Below are positions 7,952-13,838 of a stretch of DNA of 13,838 nt, piece after piece. The translations under genes and the position numbers were made by a program. Where the stretch lies: NCBI GenBank assembly GCA_036337945.1, contig JAYZDF010000018.1:1-13838 (forward strand). The letters are read 5' to 3'. The stretch is from JAYZDF01 sp036337945. Lineage in GTDB: Bacteria; Myxococcota; Kuafuiibacteriia; Kuafuiibacteriales; Kuafuiibacteriaceae. The notes under the pieces are model-generated. The model was not told the origin of the DNA. It ran no database searches and saw nothing but the letters and a program-made list of their open reading frames with translations. The stretch's first letter is position 1; every line of letters begins with the position of its first letter.

Positions 7952-7968
7952 GACCGTTTATCACGGTC
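7952..7968. promoter_or_regulatory. Dyad GACCGT-N5-ACGGTC in divergent gap
   Basis: A perfect 6-bp inverted repeat with a 5-base centre lies in the 53 bases between the divergent starts at 7947 and 8001. Its place suits an operator or a leader hairpin for the aminopeptidase gene, since it starts 4 bases before that ATG. No promoter boxes can be assigned with confidence. Confidence 0.3.
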
Positions 7969-8000
7969 AGAGCGTGGCAAAAACGAAGGGAGAGAACATT

Positions 8001-8531
8001 GTGAAGCCATTAAGAGGAACAGAACTGAAGAGATTCTTACGTCGATGTGAGAGACCTGATCTTGAGCTCCATATCCTACTTGCTGATGTTGAAGACCCTG
8101 TAAATGTTGGTGCAGCTTTTCGGATTGCTGACGCGGTCAAAGCGACATCCATAATTTTGACTGGTATTACGCCTACACCGCCGCACAAACTTATCGACAA
8201 AGTTGGCCGGCGCAAAGACCGAAAGGTGCCATGGAAATATGTCGAAAAGCCAATAACAGCTATCGGTGCTCTTCGTGAGCAAGGGTGCCAAATAGTCGCT
8301 CTAGAACTGACTGCCGAAGCTAAGCCGTATCAAAACTTCGAGTTTGACACTCAGGTTTGCATTATCGTGGGCCACGAAGACCATGGGGTTACAAAGGCCG
8401 TTTTAGAGCAGGTAGACGCCGCAGTGTACATTCCTATGTACGGGAAGGGCGCTTCACTGAATGTCTCCGTATCCCTCGGCGTTGCCTGTTTTCAGGTCAT
8501 TGAATCGGTCGAGAGACAGCAAAATCGATAG
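8001..8531 (+). CDS. SpoU/TrmH family RNA 2'-O-methyltransferase
   Basis: The 176-residue product is a minimal SpoU-class (SPOUT) methyltransferase without an extra RNA-binding domain. It transfers a methyl group from SAM to a ribose 2'-OH of tRNA or rRNA. All three motifs are present: motif 1 NVGAAFR (N35, catalytic R41), motif 2 IIVGHEDHGV (E126) and motif 3 IPMYGKGASLNVS (S152, N154). These positions nearly coincide with those of Thermus TrmH (N35, R41, E124, S150, N152), which modifies G18 of tRNA. That suggests, but does not prove, the same target. TrmL-type wobble methylation is the main alternative. GTG 8001 is chosen because GGGAG lies just upstream and it avoids overlap with the divergent aminopeptidase gene. 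GTG 7974 would add nine residues. No clear terminator follows. Confidence 0.92.
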   Translation: MKPLRGTELKRFLRRCERPDLELHILLADVEDPVNVGAAFRIADAVKATSIILTGITPTPPHKLIDKVGRRKDRKVPWKYVEKPITAIGALREQGCQIVALELTAEAKPYQNFEFDTQVCIIVGHEDHGVTKAVLEQVDAAVYIPMYGKGASLNVSVSLGVACFQVIESVERQQNR

Positions 8532-8747
8532 AATAAGAGGACAAGGTGACAATTGAACAATCGAGCTAAATGGGGCGATTATCTAGTCTATGCAGCGCAT
8601 CATTGGTGTCATTTCAGAGTTAAAGAGCCGTAAATGGGCCATATAGTCCAAAAAAACGACAGCTACAGACGATTTTATGCATTTCGCTATTTACAAGCGC
8701 AAAATCGCGAGTAAAAGCAAGAGCAGGATTTATAAGGAGGCTCGTCA
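8532..8747 (+). promoter_or_regulatory. 216-bp intergenic leader of the histone gene
   Basis: No gene or terminator is visible here. Two weak sigma70-like candidates exist: TTGAAC (8553-8558) with GATTAT (8577-8582) at 18 bases, and a TATAGT -10 at 8642-8647 with only a poor TTAAAG upstream. Either would leave a leader of roughly 100-160 bases. AAGGAGG lies about 8 bases before ATG 8748 and is the strongest ribosome binding site in the window, as expected for an abundant protein. Confidence 0.35.
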
Positions 8748-8993
8748 ATGGCGGCAAAGAAAAAAGCAAAAGCTAAAGCAAAACCAAAAAAGAAAGCACC
8801 TGCTAAGAAGGCTCTAGAAGTACTCGTAGTAGGCTCTAAAGTGAAGGCAGCAATCAAAGATGCGGGCTGCAATACCGGTGGAGATTCAATCGAAGCACTC
8901 AACACCGTTATTCACTCATACATCGCGCAAGCAACTGCTCGCGCTCAAGCGAACGGACGTAAGACTGTTCGTGGTCACGACTTCACGGTTTAA
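8748..8993 (+). CDS. Bacterial histone-fold protein with lysine-rich N-terminal tail
   Basis: The 81-residue product has two parts. Residues 1-21 are an Ala/Lys/Pro tail with 11 lysines, like histone H1 or AlgP tails. Residues 22-81 read as a histone fold: first helix VVGSKVKAAIKDAG (27-40), a short loop, a long second helix from D46 to G70, then R71-K72-T73-V74 and D78. The R-x-T-x4-D spacing equals the loop-2 signature of archaeal histones (HMfB R52, T54, D59). Only F-T-V follows D78, so the third helix is nearly absent, as I recall for the short dimeric bacterial histones such as Bdellovibrio Bd0055. It probably binds DNA as a dimer, with the tail adding nonspecific contacts. It is a single-gene unit with AAGGAGG before the ATG and a strong terminator after it. 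H1-like or HU-like naming is the alternative, but HU motifs are absent. Confidence 0.85.
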   Translation: MAAKKKAKAKAKPKKKAPAKKALEVLVVGSKVKAAIKDAGCNTGGDSIEALNTVIHSYIAQATARAQANGRKTVRGHDFTV

Positions 8994-9022
8994 CCCGAGA
9001 ACGACAGACTATCTATTGGGAA

Positions 9023-9054
9023 GCCGTCGAACGATTTCGTTCGGCGGTCTTTTC
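9023..9054 (+). terminator. Intrinsic terminator of the histone gene
   Basis: GCCGTCGAACG pairs with CGTTCGGCGGT as an 11-bp stem with two G-U pairs and an ATTT loop, followed by CTTTTC and a further TTT. It lies 30 bases after the histone stop and about 30 before the next gene. It marks the histone gene as an independent unit. Confidence 0.8.
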
Positions 9055-9082
9055 ATTTAAGCATTGTCCACTATATTGTTCG

Positions 9083-11614
9083 ATGGTGGTCAGATATAAA
9101 TGCGTTCAAACGTTTCGCCTTGCTGGTCTTATTCTTCTATTCCCAGCAGTGTCACTCGGCACTTTCGCCTGCGGAAGTTCCTGTGCCGGTGAGGACCCCA
9201 GCCCACCTATAGTAAAAAAGATAAATTCTGACGATGACCTTATCCTCGGACCTTATGCTGAATCGCGACAAGGAGACTTTGTTTTCGATAATGGAGTGGT
9301 TAGATTCGCGTTCCAACGTCCTGGATCTGCAACGGGTTGGGGAGTATTCGGAGGAAGTTTAGTCGATGTAGACTCAAAGCAAGAGGAGTCAGACTCTTTT
9401 TCTAACCAAGATTTATTTCAAGAGCTGTTTCCGCACTGCAATTTACGAGCATTCAAGGCGAAAGAAGCAACCATAACGAGTGCTGGGTCTGATACCGAGC
9501 CGGGCATCTTGACCATTCGTGGTACAGACGGTGGGTTTCCGTTATTCGACTCTTTATTACCAAGTGAGCCTCTAAAGATTGAGGTAACCCTCGAGTTAAA
9601 ACTTGCGCCGAACTCTCGTCAGCTAGAACTAACTCACAGAGTGAAAGATCGAAAGCTCGAAGAGACGCGAGACCTCTTCTGTGGCCTTATTCTTGTTCCT
9701 GGAGATGAGAATCATCCTTTTATTCCAAATACGTCCAAAGATATCTCTCAAATTAATTCGCCAATCAGAGAACTTTTTCTCAGTTCGAATAGTAACTCCG
9801 GTCTATTTATTCGTCGTCAGGAAGGCTCCTTTGATCTCGTCGCGCCCGCGGAAGAAGTCATCTTATTGAATACCGAGAAAAGGCCTTTCTTAGTAAATGA
9901 CACTCGAGAAGAAAAGTACGTAATTGGAGTTGGAGCAGGTGGCGATGTCGAGTCGGTCTGGAACGTTCTTCGGGAAGTCGATTCCGAATCATTGGCGCTT
10001 CACTCTGTACGTCTGAGTGTCGATACCGACCTGAGCTTCGCTCTTTTGCAAAAGGAGACAACGGTGAAGATTGCACGACTTGAGGAGGGCTCAACTCAGG
10101 CCACACCCGTTACAGAATCTAAATTTACTTCAGATGCATCGGCAACAGTGTCTTTACCAGATGGCTCCTATAAATTAAAACTGATGCTCGGAAGTGTTCT
10201 GCTATCCGAAGAACGACTCGAAGTGTCTGGACCGGTTTCTCAAAAACTCCGGGTTACAGGCCTTGGGGCTTTAGCGCTTGAGTCGCGGGCAGAGTTCATT
10301 GACTCAAAAATTCTTTCATCGCCTGTACGGATTTCTCTTCTCGCGGGCCACGATGCGCCTTTAGATGCAGCGATTCAAGTTCGAAGATACGTTAGAGCGG
10401 CGGACATAATTCTTGTCCCAAGTGGTGATTATACGATGGTTGCATCACGCGGGCCGGAGTTTGAGTTACAGACCCAAAATATTACCGTTCCAGAAGGTGG
10501 AACTGGAAGCTATCAAGTTAAGGTTATACAGAGCGTAGATTCTTCTGGCTGGGTATCAGGTGATTACCATGTACATGGCGCTCGAAGTATGGATTCGACG
10601 GCAAGTCGAACCATGAGAGTCATTGCCGCGATTGCCGAAGGCTTAGATATCTTAGTTGCGACGGACCATGATGTGTCGACGGATTACGGTCCGATTGCTA
10701 AAGAACTCGGTTTAGATGCCTTACTTTACACTATCCCTGGGATAGAGATTTCACCGCTATACGGCCACATCAATGCTTATCCAATGCCCGTAAAAGACAA
10801 AGAGCCCTATTGGTCGCTTAGGTGGTGGGAGTACGACGCAGATGATAAGTTTACCGGAGTCCTAGATCCGGCGGCTTTGGTTGATGAGGCTCGGTTACAG
10901 GGAGCACAGATCGTCGCAGCGAACCATCCTCGAGATAATCAAGCGGTTTTTGATTACTTGAGCCTAATGAAGAACGGTTCCGTTCGCGCGCGTTGGCCAG
11001 GCTTTGACGCCTTTGAGTTGATGAATGACACAAGTACTGATGATATCCCGCAGCTCATGGAAGACTGGCTTGCGCTGATTTCAGCAAATCGCCGAATCAC
11101 AGCCATTGGTGTCTCAGATTCACATGGTGAATTTGGTCTTGGTTACTCGCGTACGTACACCGCAGCATCGCTAGATGACCCAGCGCAAATTGACGAGACG
11201 GAGCTTTGGGTGAGCCTGAAAGAGGGACGAGCCATCGCGACGACAGGTCCTTTTCTTCGTTTTGCTGCTCGGTCAGGAGACGAGTCCGCATCACTGGGTC
11301 AGGTGATCAAAACGTCAACTACGGTTACTTTTGAGTTCGAAGTACACGGCCCTTCGTGGATGGAAATTGCTAATGCGGAGCTTCTTGAAAACGGTAACAC
11401 GATTGAGTTCTTCCCAGTACCTGATTCTTCTACTGGAGGGTTCCGAGCAAAGTATTCCGTTGACGTCAATCCGGTAGAGGATAGCGTCTATATTCTTCGC
11501 GTGAACGGTAAGCCCGGCAAGACTCATCCTTTCGTAATAAATGCTGAAGCACGCGCTATTTCTAATCCTATTTACGTAGATGTTGGAGGCGATGGGTTTG
11601 ACTACGAGCCCTGA
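9083..11614 (+). CDS. Exported PHP-domain metallohydrolase (CehA/McbA-like), probable lipoprotein
   Basis: This 843-residue protein has an N-terminal signal (LAGLILLFPAVSLGTFAC), with C30 or C34 as possible lipidation sites; the lipobox is weak. Residues 40-290 are a beta-rich domain of unknown role and 300-490 look like Ig or carboxypeptidase-regulatory-like repeats. The PHP domain spans about 491-700 with metal ligands in order: H496 and H498 (DYHVHG), D528 and H529 (ATDHD), E555 (PGIEIS), H562, H615 (ANHP), D679 and H681 (SDSHGE). EGRAIATTGPFLRF follows, typical of CehA/McbA proteins, and then a C-terminal beta domain. PHP enzymes hydrolyse phosphoesters or, in CehA, carbamate or ester-like substrates; the substrate here is unknown. 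It likely works in the periplasm or at the cell surface. No ribosome binding site precedes ATG 9083. TATATT at 9072-9077 would place transcription start at about the ATG. The 3' end overlaps the carrier gene by 13 bp. Confidence 0.9.
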   Translation: MVVRYKCVQTFRLAGLILLFPAVSLGTFACGSSCAGEDPSPPIVKKINSDDDLILGPYAESRQGDFVFDNGVVRFAFQRPGSATGWGVFGGSLVDVDSKQEESDSFSNQDLFQELFPHCNLRAFKAKEATITSAGSDTEPGILTIRGTDGGFPLFDSLLPSEPLKIEVTLELKLAPNSRQLELTHRVKDRKLEETRDLFCGLILVPGDENHPFIPNTSKDISQINSPIRELFLSSNSNSGLFIRRQEGSFDLVAPAEEVILLNTEKRPFLVNDTREEKYVIGVGAGGDVESVWNVLREVDSESLALHSVRLSVDTDLSFALLQKETTVKIARLEEGSTQATPVTESKFTSDASATVSLPDGSYKLKLMLGSVLLSEERLEVSGPVSQKLRVTGLGALALESRAEFIDSKILSSPVRISLLAGHDAPLDAAIQVRRYVRAADIILVPSGDYTMVASRGPEFELQTQNITVPEGGTGSYQVKVIQSVDSSGWVSGDYHVHGARSMDSTASRTMRVIAAIAEGLDILVATDHDVSTDYGPIAKELGLDALLYTIPGIEISPLYGHINAYPMPVKDKEPYWSLRWWEYDADDKFTGVLDPAALVDEARLQGAQIVAANHPRDNQAVFDYLSLMKNGSVRARWPGFDAFELMNDTSTDDIPQLMEDWLALISANRRITAIGVSDSHGEFGLGYSRTYTAASLDDPAQIDETELWVSLKEGRAIATTGPFLRFAARSGDESASLGQVIKTSTTVTFEFEVHGPSWMEIANAELLENGNTIEFFPVPDSSTGGFRAKYSVDVNPVEDSVYILRVNGKPGKTHPFVINAEARAISNPIYVDVGGDGFDYEP

Positions 11615-12846
11615 TATCGTTGCTTTGCTTGTGCTTGCTCGTAGCGTCGCACGATTACCGTGGTAATACCTAGCCACGCTAATACTAAGAATAACATCAG
11701 AGGGGATAGGACGCTTGTTGCGGCTTCTACGCCAATTACGGTGAGAATCACCGCAGAGAGGCCTTTTGCAAGGCGGTAAGTCATCATATCTATGACGGCT
11801 TTGCCTTGAGTTTTTTCTCGATAACTCAGAGGTATATAAAGAATCTCTTTTGCCGCACGAAAAACGGAATAATCCATGACTTTACTCATTACTTTGGTCA
11901 CAGCGACAACAGCGAAACCAGGCGCGATCAAGAAACTGACAACAGAAATGCCAAGTATTGCAGGGACGGCGAGAAGGGTGAGGGGGATACCTAGCACTCG
12001 GAGAATGATGACGGTCGAGAACTGCAAAATAAGAGAGCCAGCGTCGATGATCGCGTAAACTTTTGAGCTAACGGAGGTTCGTTCGTCTGTATCCGGATAG
12101 GTGATTTCCAGGAAACGATTGTATTCAAAATCTACGAAGTTAATGACAATTTGGGTGACTGCAATCAACGCCAGAATCCACAGTAAATAAGAACTTTTCC
12201 TAATGACTTCGAAGCCCTTCAGAAGGCTGACCGAGGTCTCTTCTTTTGCTTTTGCAGGGTCCTCTCGAAGTAGGCCGGACGATAATGGGACACTGAGTAT
12301 GCCTATGATAACCAGTAGGGCGACAGTAGCCCAAATAACGGTTGCTGACCCATAAATAGTCGCAAGCTCCCCTCCGCCGAAATTTCCGAGTAACCCGCCA
12401 ATCGCCCCGCTCGCGCAGAATAAACCGTAGGTTTTCTTGGCGTCTTTTATGACAAAGACAACGTTTGCGAGACTCCAAAACGTCTCGACTAGAATAATAA
12501 TGTAAATATCCTTCCAGACATAAAGGGCGTAATGCGCTGCCGGTAAATCTTGGTTGAGCATAACTAAGATTCCCGCGAGTAAAATCGCGCACACGATGCA
12601 GGTCGATGAAAAAACCCGGATGAGATTTTTGTTATGACTAAATCGATTATAGACCGGCACGACGACGGAGACCGCGACGGCGACCATAATCCAAACAGAC
12701 ATCAGCGAAGCTGAGCCATGTTGTTCCAAAAAAAGAGACTCAGACGCCGGCCTTACGATAGCGTAGCTCGCCAGCAGTAAAGCAGCCAAAAAACATAAAC
12801 CGAGTACACGTATCGGGCTTGTTTCTACTTTCTGTTGGTCACTCAT
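11602..12846 (-). CDS. ATP/ADP translocase (TLC) family membrane carrier
   Basis: The 414-residue protein is polytopic, with about 11-12 hydrophobic helices. Family marks are the early RPASESLFLEQHG (32-44), YVWKDIYIIILVETFWSLAN (109-128) with K112 and E121, then KKTYGLF and the glycine-rich GAIGGLLGNFGGG (147-159). These correspond to the ATP/ADP translocase family of chlamydiae, rickettsiae and plastids, which exchange nucleotides and are usually near 500 residues. Shorter relatives in free-living bacteria have no assigned substrate, so nucleotide transport is not certain here. The ATG at 12846 overlaps the TGA of the upstream carboxyltransferase-like gene as ATGA. It has no good ribosome binding site of its own, so it is probably translated by coupling. 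Transport through the inner membrane is the expected role. Confidence 0.85.
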   Translation of the reverse strand: MSDQQKVETSPIRVLGLCFLAALLLASYAIVRPASESLFLEQHGSASLMSVWIMVAVAVSVVVPVYNRFSHNKNLIRVFSSTCIVCAILLAGILVMLNQDLPAAHYALYVWKDIYIIILVETFWSLANVVFVIKDAKKTYGLFCASGAIGGLLGNFGGGELATIYGSATVIWATVALLVIIGILSVPLSSGLLREDPAKAKEETSVSLLKGFEVIRKSSYLLWILALIAVTQIVINFVDFEYNRFLEITYPDTDERTSVSSKVYAIIDAGSLILQFSTVIILRVLGIPLTLLAVPAILGISVVSFLIAPGFAVVAVTKVMSKVMDYSVFRAAKEILYIPLSYREKTQGKAVIDMMTYRLAKGLSAVILTVIGVEAATSVLSPLMLFLVLAWLGITTVIVRRYEQAQAKQRYQGS

Positions 12847-13838
12847 TCGCTCAACTTGTCCAGGTTCAGGTTATAGCGCATAGGGTCGTTTTTATGCAAT
12901 TGATCCGTCACGCGTGCTCGCTTAGAACGCGACCATCTCACCCAATGAACGAGTTGTTCTATAATTTGACCTGGCTCAATAACTTTCTTAACCCAGCCGT
13001 CTGAATACGCACGTTCGGCCGTGAGTTCGCTGTCATATCGCGAGAATTGAGCATTTTTCAGTGCGAGGATGACATGATGAGGTCGCATTGATGTGGTTAG
13101 CAGGTATCCAGAACCGTAACACCTTCGAACGACTAACGACACGCATGGACTCATCATTTGGCGAGCAGCAAATACTTCGGAGCCGTGCCTTACGCTCATC
13201 GAGAAGTTCCCGACTGCACGATATTCTTTGCCGCCTAAAAGTGTCTGCTGCGTCGTTTCGTCGGTTGTATCGACGAGATTGATGAGAGGAATAGAAAAAC
13301 GCTCACAAAAACGCGTGATCTCCGTTATTTTCCTTAATGCATCGTCTCCAATAGGTGCTGCAGTCAGTGTCTGACTGGCACATATTCCTATAGTTTGATT
13401 TACAAGCGTGGCAACTCCCGTAACAATTGCCTGTCCTCGAGCCTGGTCGAACTCTATGAAGCTTCCTCGATCTACGATGCTTTCAATAAGCAGATTTACA
13501 TCATAAGGACCGGGTCTGTTCAGAGCCTCGAATACTTCTTTCGAAATTTCTCTATCACCGCCATCGTAAGAAAAGGTCAGGGTGTCTTTCAGTTCTGACC
13601 GAGTAGATGGTATGAGCTCGAGCAACGCGCGAGCCTGCTTCATAACGCCATCGAGGGTCGGTTTCACAATTTGTCCAATGTCACTGCCTTCTTCTTGCGC
13701 ACTCGAATTTTGCACGACGACCACATCCGCGTAGGTCGACAAGAATCCATGATTTTGTGCTGCCTCCTCCGTCAAAATGGCGAGATGAGGTAAATCTTCG
13801 GACACGCGGCCGCTCATCCTTATGATTCTTTCACAGGC
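12843..13838 (-). CDS. Acyl-CoA carboxyltransferase-like protein, degenerate active site (partial, N-terminus off right edge)
   Basis: The frame stays open through the right edge, and the internal ATG at 13817 is not the true start. The visible sequence begins inside the N-terminal carboxyltransferase lobe (RMSGRVSEDLPHLAIL, then STYADVVVV), so roughly 170-200 residues are missing. The C-terminal lobe follows: YDVNLLIESIVDRGSFIEFD, AIVTGVATLVNQTIGICASQ, FCERFSIPLINLVD, VSLVVRRCYGSGY. This is the layout of the beta subunit of propionyl/acetyl-CoA carboxylases and related decarboxylases. Several conserved features look lost by eye: the N-lobe Gly-Gly before the ADF/TDF block reads Gln-Asn, VDVPGFLPG reads VDTTDETTQQ, YGGAY reads YGSGY, and the MGAxGA block is absent (RYDSELT). 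It may be non-catalytic or altered in substrate. The stop overlaps the carrier gene's start (ATGA). Confidence 0.82.
   Translation of the reverse strand, partial: ACERIIRMSGRVSEDLPHLAILTEEAAQNHGFLSTYADVVVVQNSSAQEEGSDIGQIVKPTLDGVMKQARALLELIPSTRSELKDTLTFSYDGGDREISKEVFEALNRPGPYDVNLLIESIVDRGSFIEFDQARGQAIVTGVATLVNQTIGICASQTLTAAPIGDDALRKITEITRFCERFSIPLINLVDTTDETTQQTLLGGKEYRAVGNFSMSVRHGSEVFAARQMMSPCVSLVVRRCYGSGYLLTTSMRPHHVILALKNAQFSRYDSELTAERAYSDGWVKKVIEPGQIIEQLVHWVRWSRSKRARVTDQLHKNDPMRYNLNLDKLSE

Noticed and set aside
7948..8010. Longer aminopeptidase start at ATG 8010 and methyltransferase start at GTG 7974
   Set aside because: Together they would make the divergent genes overlap head-on by 37 bp. 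GTG 8001 has a good ribosome binding site and ATG 7947 starts a natural N-terminus.
8687..8905. Open frame opposite the histone gene
   Set aside because: It is the mirror of lysine codons on the + strand, giving a phenylalanine/alanine-rich product. The + strand has the ribosome binding site and the histone fold.
12200..12592. 130-residue open frame inside the carrier gene
   Set aside because: It is arginine-rich and lies wholly within a clearly hydrophobic carrier frame on the same strand.
12843..13817. Treating ATG 13817 as the true start of the carboxyltransferase-like gene
   Set aside because: The frame continues open to the right edge and the codons before this ATG (A-C-E-R-I-I-R) fit the middle of the carboxyltransferase lobe. 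The gene is cut by the window.
1..13838. Mobile element, CRISPR, tRNA or rRNA genes
   Set aside because: No terminal repeats, transposase motifs, spaced direct repeats or RNA gene signatures were seen on either strand.

Overview
The window is about 13.8 kb of moderate-GC (near 50% by eye), densely coding bacterial chromosome with twelve protein genes. Two of them are cut by the window edges. I see no rRNA, tRNA, CRISPR array, insertion sequence or phage gene. The gene content suggests a deltaproteobacterium-like predator or scavenger lineage (Myxococcota/Bradymonadia or Bdellovibrionota type). Clues are a lipoprotein with an Asp-x-Gly linker of the myxobacterial style, a PHP-domain lipoprotein, an LTA4-hydrolase-like aminopeptidase, an ATP/ADP-translocase-family carrier and a bacterial histone-fold protein. 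This placement is an inference, not a taxonomic result.

Layout. Positions 1-812 (-): start of a secreted lipoprotein with a beta-propeller-like body, running off the left edge. 968-2461 (+): a single-domain Old Yellow Enzyme-type flavin oxidoreductase with a C-terminal cysteine cluster. 2442-3308 (-): a TerB-like helical protein. 3367-3999 (+): a small unknown protein whose reading frame looks broken near 3775. 4083-5009 (+): a two-helix membrane protein with a TPR-like tail. 4991-7947 (-): a two-gene operon, M1 aminopeptidase then a kynureninase-like PLP enzyme, joined by a TAATG stop/start overlap. 8001-8531 (+): a compact SpoU/TrmH RNA methyltransferase. 8748-8993 (+): an 81-residue histone-fold protein with a lysine-rich N-terminal tail, a perfect ribosome binding site and a strong hairpin terminator. 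9083-11614 (+): a large exported PHP metallohydrolase. 11602-13838 (-): a two-gene operon in which an acyl-CoA carboxyltransferase-like protein (cut by the right edge) overlaps by ATGA a TLC-family ATP/ADP-translocase-like carrier.

How the genes relate. The strands alternate in short blocks, and there is no single pathway. All three tail-to-tail gene pairs overlap at their 3' ends (20, 19 and 13 bp), so no space is left for an intergenic terminator between them. The two supported operons are the aminopeptidase/kynureninase-like pair and the carboxyltransferase-like/carrier pair.

The most noteworthy item is the tailed histone. It keeps the RxT...D signature of the histone second loop, has almost no third helix, and carries a tail with 11 lysines in 21 residues. 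Second is the carboxyltransferase-like protein, which by eye has lost the glycine pairs of the active site and is translationally coupled to a carrier.
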